Source of the DNA: Treponema sp.
Lineage (GTDB): Bacteria > Spirochaetota > Spirochaetia > Treponematales > Treponemataceae
Assembly: GCA_017469785.1 (NCBI GenBank)
Contig: JAFUFU010000007.1
Span: forward strand, 31,059 to 95,058
Direction of reading: 5' to 3'
DNA length: 64,000 bases
The translations under genes and the position numbers were made by a program. Shown here one piece after another: positions 45,484 to 54,350 of this stretch (its first letter is position 1; each line of letters starts with the position of its first letter). The notes beneath the pieces are model-generated. The model made no database searches. It was not told the DNA's origin and worked only from the letters and a program-made list of their open reading frames with translations.

Positions 45484-45567
45484 GCGTAAACTTTATGCTT
45501 CTTCAAAATTGGCTATTGCACTTTGGAAGTCTCCCCAGAAGCGGGGGTGCAGGCTGTTTGACCAAGC

Positions 45568-45708
45568 TCATTCTTTTGTAGAAATCTTTTTTCCGTAGTG
45601 AAGGTGTGCGAGAAAGCCTTCCTCGTCAACTATGGCCATGTAATAGCCGATGTGGTCATTTTCAAGGCCGAAGCCCCTGTTTTTTTCTTCATAAGTAATT
45701 TTCCTTTT
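45568..45708 (-). pseudogene. remnant of a GH36-type alpha-galactosidase N-terminus
   Basis: On the minus strand the open stretch reads ITYEEKNRGFGLEND followed by HIGYYMAIVDEEGFLAHLHY and GKKI, then ends at TGA (45568-45570). This matches the start of GH36 alpha-galactosidases (a short strand, LxND-x-SY, then GxLxHLYYGKKI). There is no ATG in frame; a TAA at 45709 precedes it, and the upstream coding seems to continue in another frame (RLTGIKKGK). Only about 45 residues remain of some 720, so it is a decayed gene fragment. Confidence 0.6.
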
Positions 45709-45789
45709 TTAATCCCAGTGAGTCTGTAAAAAAAATCCATATTGTTCAAGCCCGGGCTGAGGAAAGGCAGATGAAGCTTAATTTTTTTC

Positions 45790-45818
45790 TTGACAAATTG
45801 TGCAATCGGTTGCACAAT
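45790..45818 (+). promoter_or_regulatory. promoter and LacI-type operator of galT
   Basis: TTGACA (45790-45795), 17-bp spacer, CACAAT (45813-45818). The perfect operator ATTGTGCAA-TCGG-TTGCACAAT (45797-45818) fills the spacer and covers the -10. The -10 ends 6 bases before the galT ATG, which predicts a leaderless message. Confidence 0.82.
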
Positions 45819-45823
45819 GAGAT

Positions 45824-47347
45824 ATGAGCATTTGTATTCACCATGAACTGAACAGACTTGCCGCCTACGGACTTAAGGCAGGCCTTTTTGAAAAGGAAGA
45901 TTTAGCATTCGTAAAGAACCAATTCCTTCTTCTGCTGAACCTTGATGGATTTGAGAATGACGACGAAGTTGCCGCTGTTCCCGAAGTTGAGATTTCTGAC
46001 CTTGAGGATATCCTGAAAAATATCCTTGATTATGCCGTGTCTCATAATCTTATCGGTGGCGACGGCACTGTTTACCGTGATTTGTTTGACACCCGGCTGA
46101 TGAGCGTGATGGTTGACCGACCGTCTAATATCATCAGGAAATTTAATGAGCTTTACGCCGAATCTCCGAAAAAGGCGACGGATTTCTTCTATAAATTATC
46201 TCAGGATTCTGACTATATCCGCCGTTACCGTGTGTGCAAGGATTTGAAATGGGTTTCAAAAACTCAGTACGGCGATATGGACATTACCATTAATCTTTCC
46301 AAGCCCGAAAAAGACCCCAAGGCAATCGCTGCCGCCAAGCTTATGAAACAGTCTGGCTACCCGAAGTGCCTTTTGTGCAAGGAAAACGAAGGCTATGCTG
46401 GGCGTGTAAATCATCCGGCCCGGGAAAATCACCGCATTATTCCGATTGAACTTGCGGGCGAGAAGTGGGGCTTCCAGTATTCACCTTATGTTTACTACAA
46501 CGAGCACTGTATCGTGTTTAATTATGAGCACACTCCCATGCTTATCTCAAAAAAGACTTTCCAAAGGCTCCTTGATTTTGTTGATAAATTTCCCCATTAT
46601 ACAATCGGAAGCAACGCGGATTTGCCGATTGTCGGTGGCTCAATCCTCACCCATGACCATTTCCAGGGCGGTGCCTATGAATTCCCCATGGCAAAGGCTC
46701 CTGTGGAAAAGGAATTCTCTGTCAAAGGCTATGAGGACGTAAAATGCGGCATCGTAAAATGGCCTATGAGCGTAATCCGCGTCTCCTCTGCAAAAAAAGA
46801 GCGGCTCGTGGAATTCGCTGAGCATGTGCTTGAAAAATGGCGGGCTTATACCGATGAAAACGCCTTTATCTTCGCTGAAACTGACGGCGAGAAGCACAAT
46901 ACCTTGAACCCCATTGCCCGCCGCCGTGGAAGCGACTTCGAGCTGGACTTGGTTTTGCGCAACAATATCACCACGAAGGAGCATCCGCTGGGCTTTTATC
47001 ATCCCCATGCGGAGCTTCACCACATCAAAAAGGAAAATATTGGCCTGATTGAGGTTATGGGTCTTGCAATCCTTCCGGGCCGGCTCAAGACAGAACTTTC
47101 TGAACTGACGGCCGCACTGAAAGAAGGACGCGATATTTCTTCTGACGAAAGTCTGGCAAAACACAGCGACTGGGTAGCCGAGCTGAAGCAGAAATATGAC
47201 TTTGCTTCCCTTTCACCGGATAAAATCGACGGAATTCTCAAGGACGAGATAGGACATGTCTTCTCCAAGGTTCTTGAGCATGCCGGCGTTTACAAATATA
47301 CAGAAGAAGGAAAAACGGCGTTCAAAAAATTCATTGAAACGCTGTAA
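45824..47347 (+). CDS. galT: UDP-glucose--hexose-1-phosphate uridylyltransferase, class II
   Basis: A 507-residue GalT of the Firmicutes-type class II. It exchanges UMP between UDP-glucose and galactose-1-phosphate in the Leloir pathway. Marks are SGYPKCLLCKENEGYAGR, the active-site stretch GGSILTHDHFQGGAYEFPM and YHPHAELHHIKKENIGLIEVMG. The start codon lies 6 bases after the -10 box with no Shine-Dalgarno. galM follows by 17 bp and galK by 9 more, forming a galT-galM-galK operon. Confidence 0.94.
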   Translation: MSICIHHELNRLAAYGLKAGLFEKEDLAFVKNQFLLLLNLDGFENDDEVAAVPEVEISDLEDILKNILDYAVSHNLIGGDGTVYRDLFDTRLMSVMVDRPSNIIRKFNELYAESPKKATDFFYKLSQDSDYIRRYRVCKDLKWVSKTQYGDMDITINLSKPEKDPKAIAAAKLMKQSGYPKCLLCKENEGYAGRVNHPARENHRIIPIELAGEKWGFQYSPYVYYNEHCIVFNYEHTPMLISKKTFQRLLDFVDKFPHYTIGSNADLPIVGGSILTHDHFQGGAYEFPMAKAPVEKEFSVKGYEDVKCGIVKWPMSVIRVSSAKKERLVEFAEHVLEKWRAYTDENAFIFAETDGEKHNTLNPIARRRGSDFELDLVLRNNITTKEHPLGFYHPHAELHHIKKENIGLIEVMGLAILPGRLKTELSELTAALKEGRDISSDESLAKHSDWVAELKQKYDFASLSPDKIDGILKDEIGHVFSKVLEHAGVYKYTEEGKTAFKKFIETL

Positions 47348-47364
47348 AATTTCAGGATACAACG

Positions 47365-48375
47365 ATGACCGAGTCAAAAAAACTGGATGATGGAGTCGTG
47401 CTTTACACTGTTTCACGGGAAAAAATCTCTTTTTCTGCGATGAATCTTGGCTGCACGATAACAAATCTTTTTGTGCCGAACAAAACTGGCGGCAAGACAG
47501 ACATTCTCTTGGGGTATGATACCCTTGACGGCTGGAAAAAAGGAACTGAGGCTCACAATGCGATTGTCGGGCGGGTTGCCAACAGAATCAGGGGTGCTGC
47601 CTTTACCCTTGACGGAGCAGACTATACTCTCGATAAAAATGACGGAGAAAACTGTCTGCATGGAGGAAAAACCCGCTATGAAAAGCTTCTTTGGAATTCA
47701 GAGCCTTTTTCTGACGATACCGGAGAGGGAATCCGTTTTACGCGTGTAAGTGCTGACGGGGAGCAGGGCTTTCCTGGAAGACTTTCCCTGTCCGTGACCT
47801 ATACTATTACGGCGGACAATGCTCTGCTTCTTGAGTATATGGCCCGGACTGACAAGGCGACTCCGATAAACCTCACCAATCATGCCTACTTTAACCTGAA
47901 TGGCAGAGGGAGCGTTCTTTCCCATAAACTTCAGTTGGATTGTGATTCTTATCTGGAGCTTGCCTCGGACGGAGCTCCCAGCGGAAAAATCCTTTCCGTA
48001 GAGGGGACTCCATTTGATTTCAGGAAGGAAAAACCTGTGGGACAGGATATAAAGGAAATCCCTCCCAGCGTCCGGGGGTATGATCATTGTATGGTCACTC
48101 ATGGGAATGAAAAAGGCCTCGTAAGATTCGGGGCTTTGTCTTCTGAGGAAAGCGGCATCAAGATGGAAATGTTCACGAATCAGCGGGGCGTTCACCTGTA
48201 TACAGCCAATTATATCGGTGGCGTCATAGGAAAAGGTGGTGTCAGGCACAATGCTCAGGATGGAATTTGCTTCGAGACGGAGCGCTTTCCGAATGCAATC
48301 AATGAGCCTGAATTTCCGACCTGTGTGCTGAGACCGGAAGAGACATATTGCTCTAAAACACTTTTGAAATTTTAG
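47365..48375 (+). CDS. galM: aldose 1-epimerase (galactose mutarotase)
   Basis: A 336-residue mutarotase that converts beta- to alpha-galactose, the galactokinase substrate. Marks are NAIVGRVANRIRGAAFTLDG, NCLHGGKTRYEK, the catalytic His region NLTNHAYFNLNG and the catalytic Glu region ICFETERFPNAINEPEFP. No signal peptide, so cytoplasmic. Middle gene of the galT-galM-galK operon. Confidence 0.94.
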   Translation: MTESKKLDDGVVLYTVSREKISFSAMNLGCTITNLFVPNKTGGKTDILLGYDTLDGWKKGTEAHNAIVGRVANRIRGAAFTLDGADYTLDKNDGENCLHGGKTRYEKLLWNSEPFSDDTGEGIRFTRVSADGEQGFPGRLSLSVTYTITADNALLLEYMARTDKATPINLTNHAYFNLNGRGSVLSHKLQLDCDSYLELASDGAPSGKILSVEGTPFDFRKEKPVGQDIKEIPPSVRGYDHCMVTHGNEKGLVRFGALSSEESGIKMEMFTNQRGVHLYTANYIGGVIGKGGVRHNAQDGICFETERFPNAINEPEFPTCVLRPEETYCSKTLLKF

Positions 48376-48384
48376 GAGAAAACT

Positions 48385-49578
48385 ATGGGACTGACAGAAA
48401 AAGAATACAATCCGAAGGATTTGCCTTCTGAATTTGTGAAGATGTATGGTGGAAACGAAGCTGATGTGGCGGTCTATGCATCTCCGGCCCGAATCAATAT
48501 TATCGGCGAGCATATCGACTACAACGGCGGAAAAGTCTTCCCGGCCGCCATTGACCGCTATCTGTATGTCGCGATACGAAAACGCGGAGATTCAAAAATC
48601 ATATACAACGATGTGCGCTTCCCCGGAACCTTCGAGTTTGATATCAACGATGACTTTGCCTTCGACAAAAAGAATGATTATGCAAATTATCTGAACGGAA
48701 TCCTGAGCCAGCTGAAAGCGAAAGGATATACCCTTGATTCAGGTTTTGAAATTCTCATGGTGAGCAATGTTCCTGCCGGGGGCGGTATTTCTTCTTCTTC
48801 TGCCTTGGAATGCGGATTTGCCTATGCTGTCAGCGAGACATTTAAGCTGGGGATTGACCGTATTGAAATTGCTAAGCTTGGCCAGATGTCCGAGCATAAT
48901 TTTATGAACGTGAACTGCGGAATCATGGATCAGTTTATAATCGCTACTGGCAAAAAAAATACGGCTGAAATGCTCGACTGCGCCACCCTCGATTATGAGT
49001 ATGCGCCTCTTGAGCTTGGCGACTACCGATTTGTGGTCATGAATACGAATAAAGTCCGCAAGCTGTCTGATTCTAAATACAATGAGCGCCGGAGCCAGTG
49101 CGAGCAGGCCCTGAAAATTCTGAATGAAAAGGGTGTGGCTGTTTCGGCCCTGTGTGAATTGACGCCTGCAAAATGGGAAGAAGTCAGGCATTTTGTAAGC
49201 GATGAAATCCTTCAGAAGCGGGCGAAACATTGTGTCTTTGAGAATCAGCGTGTCCTTGACGCTGTATCAGCACTTAAAGAAGGTAATCTGGAAAAACTCG
49301 GCTCTCTTTTGAATGCTTCACACGCTTCTCTTAAAACTGACTATGAGGTTACGGGCATCGAGCTTGATACCCTTGCCGAGACTGCCCAGAAGCAGGAGGG
49401 CTGCCTTGGAGCCAGAATGACTGGAGCCGGATTCGGCGGATGTGGAATCGCCCTGGTTCACAAGGACTGCGTGGATTCCTTCATCGAGAAGGTTCAGAAA
49501 GAATATACCGACAAAATCGGCTATGCGGCTGGATTCTTTGTCTGTGAGACCGGTGACGGTGTGAGCCGCATTAAATAG
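48385..49578 (+). CDS. galK: galactokinase
   Basis: A 397-residue GHMP kinase that phosphorylates galactose at C1. Marks are the galactokinase signature ASPARINIIGEHIDYNGG, the ATP loop PAGGGISSSSALECGFA, NCGIMDQF and the C-terminal GARMTGAGFGGCGIALV. AGGAG lies 8 bases before ATG 48385. Last gene of the operon, followed by a terminator. Confidence 0.95.
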   Translation: MGLTEKEYNPKDLPSEFVKMYGGNEADVAVYASPARINIIGEHIDYNGGKVFPAAIDRYLYVAIRKRGDSKIIYNDVRFPGTFEFDINDDFAFDKKNDYANYLNGILSQLKAKGYTLDSGFEILMVSNVPAGGGISSSSALECGFAYAVSETFKLGIDRIEIAKLGQMSEHNFMNVNCGIMDQFIIATGKKNTAEMLDCATLDYEYAPLELGDYRFVVMNTNKVRKLSDSKYNERRSQCEQALKILNEKGVAVSALCELTPAKWEEVRHFVSDEILQKRAKHCVFENQRVLDAVSALKEGNLEKLGSLLNASHASLKTDYEVTGIELDTLAETAQKQEGCLGARMTGAGFGGCGIALVHKDCVDSFIEKVQKEYTDKIGYAAGFFVCETGDGVSRIK

Positions 49579-49608
49579 CTTGAATGCCGAACTAGCATTG
49601 AGAATCTG

Positions 49609-49645
49609 AAGGCCCCTTGTGTTCAAAGCAGGGGGGCTTTTTTTT
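49609..49645 (+). terminator. terminator of the galTMK operon
   Basis: AAGGCCCC (49609-49616) pairs with GGGGCTTT (49633-49640) with one G-T pair, followed by a T run. Confidence 0.85.
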
Positions 49646-49677
49646 ATCAAAAAAATAAAAAAAATGTGAAATTATTG

Positions 49678-49733
49678 TTGACAATTTGAGCAATCGGTTG
49701 CACAATGATTATATGAGCAATCGGTTGCACAAT
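49678..49733 (+). promoter_or_regulatory. promoter and two tandem operators of the lacI-type gene
   Basis: TTGACA (49678-49683), 17-bp spacer, CACAAT (49701-49706), the same plan as galT. Operator 1 is 49685-49706 and operator 2 is 49712-49733; both contain GCAATCGGTTGCACAAT and their centres are 27 bp apart. They form a 27-bp tandem repeat. Operator 2 begins one base before ATG 49713 and is translated if that start is used. Confidence 0.82.
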
Positions 49734-50714
49734 TCTAATTTTACCATGGATGACATCGCATTGGAGCTGGGGCTTTCAAAAAGCACGGTTTCCAGAGCCT
49801 TGTCAGATTCAGGCAGAATTAGCATGGAGACAAAAAACAGGGTACGCGAATGCGCTAAAAGGCACGGGTTCAAGCCGAATCTTGTGGCCAAGGCTCTTGC
49901 AGGCAAAAAAACACTGAATATCGCGGCTGTCATGCCCTTTCAGGCCAGCGCAACGCAGATGATGTTCTTCCATGAGTGTCTTTCTGGAATCGTAAGCCGT
50001 GCTGCCCTTAGCGGTTACAGCGTGCTTGTGTGTATGACGGAAAGTTCAGAGAATGAAATATTGCAGAATGTTCTTTCCGACGGTAAGGTTGACGCTGTTG
50101 TCCTTACCCAGCTCAAGCATAACGATGAAAACGTCGCCCTGCTCAGGCGGCACGGTCTTCCCTTTGTTGTCATTGGTTCCGGAGCCGGCGATGATATTGT
50201 TCATGTCGACTCACGTATGAAAGAAAACTGCGCGCAGTTCACGGAGCTTGTGACTGAAAAACTTCCGGCTGCTTCACGGGTGCTTTTCGTATGCGGTTCC
50301 CTTGATATTGAGGCGAACAACAACCGTCTCTCCGGTTTCTTGTCCGGAATGGAGAGCGTGAAGGGCAAGGACGTGCAGTATGCGGTCTGTACGGAGCCCA
50401 GCGATGTGGCTGATGAGATTTCCCTAAAAAGCTGGAATCTCGTGCTTTGCTCTGACGACGTGGTCTGTATGCAGGTGGTTGAGATTCTGAATGAGAATCA
50501 TCTTGAAATCGGCAGGGATGTAAAAATCGCTTCGTTTCATGACAGTGTTCTTCTTGAATCTCACGTTCCGTCAATCAGCGCGGTGAAAGTTGACGCTTAT
50601 GCGCTTGGTGAAAAATCTTCCGAGCTTTCGCTTAATCTGGTGAAAGGCGAGAAGTGTGAATCTGTAAATTATGTAGACTGCTCTTTTGCCATGAGGGCAT
50701 CTACTGGTGAATAA
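49713..50714 (+). CDS. LacI family transcriptional regulator of the galactan locus
   Basis: A 333-residue regulator with an N-terminal helix-turn-helix (MDDIALELGLSKSTVSRALSDSGRIS) and hinge (KPNLVAKALAG), then a periplasmic-binding-type sugar domain ending SCEV-like SAVKVDAYALGEKSSELS. ATG 49713 lies 7 bases after the -10 box and would start a leaderless message, adding SNRLHNSNFT ahead of the domain; ATG 49746 gives the usual LacI start. Operators at its own and two nearby promoters suggest it controls the locus and itself. The inducer is probably galactose or a galacto-oligosaccharide. Confidence 0.88.
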   Translation: MSNRLHNSNFTMDDIALELGLSKSTVSRALSDSGRISMETKNRVRECAKRHGFKPNLVAKALAGKKTLNIAAVMPFQASATQMMFFHECLSGIVSRAALSGYSVLVCMTESSENEILQNVLSDGKVDAVVLTQLKHNDENVALLRRHGLPFVVIGSGAGDDIVHVDSRMKENCAQFTELVTEKLPAASRVLFVCGSLDIEANNNRLSGFLSGMESVKGKDVQYAVCTEPSDVADEISLKSWNLVLCSDDVVCMQVVEILNENHLEIGRDVKIASFHDSVLLESHVPSISAVKVDAYALGEKSSELSLNLVKGEKCESVNYVDCSFAMRASTGE

Positions 50715-50727
50715 AAAAGGAGTTCGT

Positions 50728-51930
50728 ATGAAAAGATGTGCTAAAATTGGAATGATTGTTTTGGGAGCCGCTGCTTTGCTGGCTTTTGCCTCATGCAAGG
50801 AAAAGCAGGCTGCAAACGGAAACGTCACTTTGACTGTGTGGGAATCAACAAACGGCCCTGATGAATTCATCAAACAGGCGGGGAAGGCTTTCGAGGCAAC
50901 CCACCCGAACGTAAAAATCAAGTTTGAGAATGTGGAGCTGGGAGACACGACGGGCCAGATGGCTCTTGACGGTCCTGCTGGAAAGGGCGCGGATGTATTT
51001 GTTGCCCCCCATGACAGGCTGGGGTCCCTTGTTTCTGGCGGACATGTGCTTCCGACGGCAAATCCTGACAAGGTTCGTTCTCGCATCCTTGCTTCATGTG
51101 CCAAGGCTCTGACTTATGATGGGACTCTTTATGGATATCCGGTTTCTGCCGAGACTTATGCCCTCTTCTACAACAAAAAACTGATTAACGAGAACGAGGT
51201 CCCCAAATCATGGGATGAGCTTGTCGAGTGGTCTGCAGAATTCAACAAGAAAAATCCTGGAAAATACGGTTTCGTTATGGACGCCGGAAACGCTTACTAC
51301 ACGATTATTTTCACCACAAAGGACGGAAACCGTCTCTTCGGAACTGACGGAAACGACCGCAACAATTCAAATATCAACTCCGCGAAATCAATTGAAGGCA
51401 TGAGATTCTTCCAGGGGCTCAAAAAAGTCCTTAATGTCTCTGCTTCTGACCTTGATACGGCTACCGTCGATGCGGCTTTCCAGTCAGGAAATGCGGCCAT
51501 GCACATCACTGGCCTGTGGAATGTAGTTCCTTTTGAAAAGGCCGGAATCGAGTTCGGCGTCGCGCCTCTTCCTTCTCTCCCGGGAGACACGACTCCGTCC
51601 GCCTCATTCAGCGGAACGCGCGCCATGTTCGTTTCTGCCTATTCTGACCACCCTGCTGAAGCAAACGAATTCGCTGAATTCCTTATCAGTGACGAGATGC
51701 AGCGTCTCCGATTCGACATTACTGGTGCTATTCCCAGCATTGACATTCCTCTGGACAGCCCTTATGCGAAAGGATTCTTGACTCAGCTTGAATATGCCTT
51801 CCCGATGCCGACAATCCCTGAGATGGCTATGTTCTGGGAAGCCATGAACAATGCCAGCAAGAATATCTGGGACGGAGCTGATCCTCAGACCGAACTTGAT
51901 GCTTGTAACGCGGCAATGGTTTCAAAATAA
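50728..51930 (+). CDS. sugar ABC transporter substrate-binding lipoprotein
   Basis: A 400-residue maltose-type (family 1) binding protein. The signal peptide ends in the lipobox AFASC with Cys23. Fold marks are VTLTVWESTNGPDEFIKQAGKAFEATHPNVKIKFENVEL, PVSAETYALFYNKKLI and AAMHITGLWNVVPFEKAGIEFGVAPLP. AAAGGAG lies 5 bases before ATG 50728. It lies 13 bp after the regulator gene and before two permease genes. Galacto-oligosaccharide binding is inferred from context. Confidence 0.9.
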   Translation: MKRCAKIGMIVLGAAALLAFASCKEKQAANGNVTLTVWESTNGPDEFIKQAGKAFEATHPNVKIKFENVELGDTTGQMALDGPAGKGADVFVAPHDRLGSLVSGGHVLPTANPDKVRSRILASCAKALTYDGTLYGYPVSAETYALFYNKKLINENEVPKSWDELVEWSAEFNKKNPGKYGFVMDAGNAYYTIIFTTKDGNRLFGTDGNDRNNSNINSAKSIEGMRFFQGLKKVLNVSASDLDTATVDAAFQSGNAAMHITGLWNVVPFEKAGIEFGVAPLPSLPGDTTPSASFSGTRAMFVSAYSDHPAEANEFAEFLISDEMQRLRFDITGAIPSIDIPLDSPYAKGFLTQLEYAFPMPTIPEMAMFWEAMNNASKNIWDGADPQTELDACNAAMVSK

Positions 51931-51976
51931 GGCTTGATTCATAAGACGTAATCTGTGGGACGTATTTCATAAGGGA

Positions 51977-52003
51977 ATCTCTAAAAATTGCAATTTTTGA
52001 GAT
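51977..52003 (+). other. hairpin between binding-protein and permease genes
   Basis: ATCTC (51977-51981) with GAGAT (51999-52003), and AAAAATTGCAATTTTT inside, with one bulge. It lies 23 bases before the permease start and may protect or partly terminate the upstream message. Confidence 0.5.
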
Positions 52004-52025
52004 ACCCATAATTTTGAGGTTGAAT

Positions 52026-53342
52026 ATGATTTTGAAAGATGATGCTTCAGATATGAAGAGAGTGACAAAAACCGCTTCATTGTTTATGGGACTTGCCCAT
52101 CTCCTCTATCTGAAAGATTACGTCAAGGGAGTGTTCTTTGCGCTGTGTGAGCTTGTCTTTCTTGCCTGCATTCCTTTGACTGTGAAAAAAATCATCGGGC
52201 TTATCACGCTTGGCTCTCCCCATCCTGAGCTTCCGATTAAAATGCGTGACAACTCGATTTTCATGCTGATTGACGGCATTTTGATTATCGCTGTCATCGC
52301 GATTTTTGTGATTGTCTATGTCCTGAGCGTAAAAAGCGCTCAGAACGGCTACGCTGAGTATTGCAGGACAGGCCGCTTCAAGAATCAGAAGGAACTCTTT
52401 GACAACGCAATGGGAAAATCTTTCCCGATTTTTGGTCTTGCGCCGGGCTTTGTCATGGTTCTGGTTTTCGTCGTCGTGCCTCTTATTTTCAGCATCGCTG
52501 TCGCCTTCACGAACTATTCGGATCCCTCCCATATCCCGCCGAACAATACGGTGGACTGGGTTGGATTCCAGAACTTTGTCGAGCTTCTCGGCGGTCAGAA
52601 AACCTGGTCTGTGGGATTCCTTCGTGTCGCCGTGTGGACGCTGATCTGGGCCGTGCTTTCGACCTTTACCTGCTATTTCGGCGGCCTGATTGTTGCGGTT
52701 CAGCTCAAGGAAATCAATTTCCGGATCGCTCCGGTTTTCCGCTTCATCTTCATCCTGCCTTACGCTGTTCCGGGTGTCGTTTCAATGCTTGTATGGAAAA
52801 ACCTGCTTAACGGCTCTTTCGGTATCGTAAACAGGACGCTGATGGCTCTCGGCTTGATTTCTAACCCGATTCCGTGGCTTGGAACGCCTTTCATGGCTCA
52901 GTTTACTTGTGTCATGGTGAATCTTTGGGCCGGATTCGGATACTTCATGCTCCTTTCAATGGGAACCATGACCGCAATCAGCGAGGATATGAATGAGGCC
53001 GCAAAAATTGACGGCGCGAACAGGCGGCAGATTTTCGCAAAAATCACGCTGCCTCTGGTTCTCTACCAGACGATGCCTCTTATCATCATGAGTTTCGCCC
53101 ACAACGTGAACAACTTCGGCGCGATTTACTTCCTTACTGGTGGCGCGCCGGCTGTATCAGATTCTACGACAACCCTGGCCGGAGGTACTGATATCCTTGT
53201 GTCATGGATTTACAAGCTGACGGTTACGCTCATGAAGTACAATTATGCATCGGTCATCGCGGTTATGATTTTCATCGTGCTTGCTCCGTTCGCTATATTC
53301 AACTTCAGAAATACAAAGGCTTATAAGGAAGGTTCAGTATGA
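52026..53342 (+). CDS. sugar ABC transporter permease (MalF type)
   Basis: A 438-residue permease with a long N-terminal region and about eight membrane segments. The cytoplasmic EAA loop that contacts the ATPase is MNEAAKIDGANRRQIFAKITLPL. The SPF- and TM layout matches MalF-like oligosaccharide permeases. ATG 52026 has GAGG 6-9 bases upstream. It overlaps the next gene by 4 bp. No ATPase gene is in the window, so a shared MsmK-type ATPase is likely. Confidence 0.9.
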   Translation: MILKDDASDMKRVTKTASLFMGLAHLLYLKDYVKGVFFALCELVFLACIPLTVKKIIGLITLGSPHPELPIKMRDNSIFMLIDGILIIAVIAIFVIVYVLSVKSAQNGYAEYCRTGRFKNQKELFDNAMGKSFPIFGLAPGFVMVLVFVVVPLIFSIAVAFTNYSDPSHIPPNNTVDWVGFQNFVELLGGQKTWSVGFLRVAVWTLIWAVLSTFTCYFGGLIVAVQLKEINFRIAPVFRFIFILPYAVPGVVSMLVWKNLLNGSFGIVNRTLMALGLISNPIPWLGTPFMAQFTCVMVNLWAGFGYFMLLSMGTMTAISEDMNEAAKIDGANRRQIFAKITLPLVLYQTMPLIIMSFAHNVNNFGAIYFLTGGAPAVSDSTTTLAGGTDILVSWIYKLTVTLMKYNYASVIAVMIFIVLAPFAIFNFRNTKAYKEGSV

Positions 53343-54181
53343 TAAAAGAACATGAAATGCATCAGTTCAACAAGACGATTATCTATCTGATTTTCTTGAT
53401 TGTATCGGTTTTCGTTATTTATCCACTGGTCTATGTTGTCAGCGGAGCCTTTGCGCCGGGAAACTCAATTGCCTCGCTGGACATCGTTCCGTTCAAGAAC
53501 GGAATCACCTTTGAGCACTTTGTGGAGTTGTTTACGAAAAATGATTACGGACGCTGGTTTTTGAACACGCTGCTCATCGCCGTAGAGACGAGTGCGGCGA
53601 CAGTGGTGATTTCATCCCTTTCGGCATACGTGTTCAGCCGCTTCACGTTCCGTTTCAAGAAATCTTTCCTGATGAGCCTGCTCATCCTTCAGATTTTCCC
53701 GAGCTTCGTCGGCATGATTGCTATCTACGTAATCCTGCTCAGAATCGGGGGCCTGGATACCCTCTGGGGACTGGTTTTGGTCTATACGGCGGGAAATATC
53801 CCCTACAACACGTGGATGGTCAAGAACTATATGGATACTGTCTCAAAGAGCCTTGACGAGGCTGCCAGAATCGACGGCGCGAGCCACTTCCGCGTGTTTG
53901 CCCAGATAATCATGCCTGTGGCAAAACCGATTATCACCTTCCTGGCTATCACAAGCTTCACGGCTCCATGGATGGATTTCATCTTCCCAAAGATGGTTCT
54001 CCGAAGCCCTGAGAATCAGACTCTGGCTCTCGGTCTCTTCGCCTTTGTGTCGGATAAAAAGAACGAATTCACGGTCTTTGCCGCTGGCTCACTGCTGGTA
54101 TCAATTCCTTTCGTGATTTTCTTCCTGGTCACTCAGAGAACGCTGATTTCAAGCTTTGGCGGCGCGGCGGTTAAGGAATAA
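53339..54181 (+). CDS. sugar ABC transporter permease (MalG type)
   Basis: A 280-residue permease with six membrane segments and the EAA loop LDEAARIDGASHFRVFAQIIMPVAKP. Partner of the preceding MalF-type protein; the 4-bp ATGA overlap suggests coupled translation. Ends just before a GC-rich repeat and the GH35 promoter. Confidence 0.92.
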   Translation: MIKEHEMHQFNKTIIYLIFLIVSVFVIYPLVYVVSGAFAPGNSIASLDIVPFKNGITFEHFVELFTKNDYGRWFLNTLLIAVETSAATVVISSLSAYVFSRFTFRFKKSFLMSLLILQIFPSFVGMIAIYVILLRIGGLDTLWGLVLVYTAGNIPYNTWMVKNYMDTVSKSLDEAARIDGASHFRVFAQIIMPVAKPIITFLAITSFTAPWMDFIFPKMVLRSPENQTLALGLFAFVSDKKNEFTVFAAGSLLVSIPFVIFFLVTQRTLISSFGGAAVKE

Positions 54182-54243
54182 AGCATAGCAAACACTGGAA
54201 GTATGGGGCAGGGGCAATCAATTCATCATTTTGAATTGACGGT

Positions 54244-54341
54244 CGCTCCCCGCTGTCGCGGGTCGGATGTTCCGCACTTCGCTAACGCTCATTCTTCCGC
54301 TTCGCTACAGAACGCCTGCGGCGGTGCTCCATATCCTAGCG
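54244..54341. repeat. GC-rich interspersed repeat, family 2, copy B
   Basis: Starts CGCTCCCCGCTGTCGCGGGT, has GCTAACGC in the centre and ends CTCCATATCCTAGCG, like copy A at 20271-20379. It lies in the gap before the GH35 promoter. Confidence 0.7.
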
Positions 54342-54350
54342 AAAAAAAAT

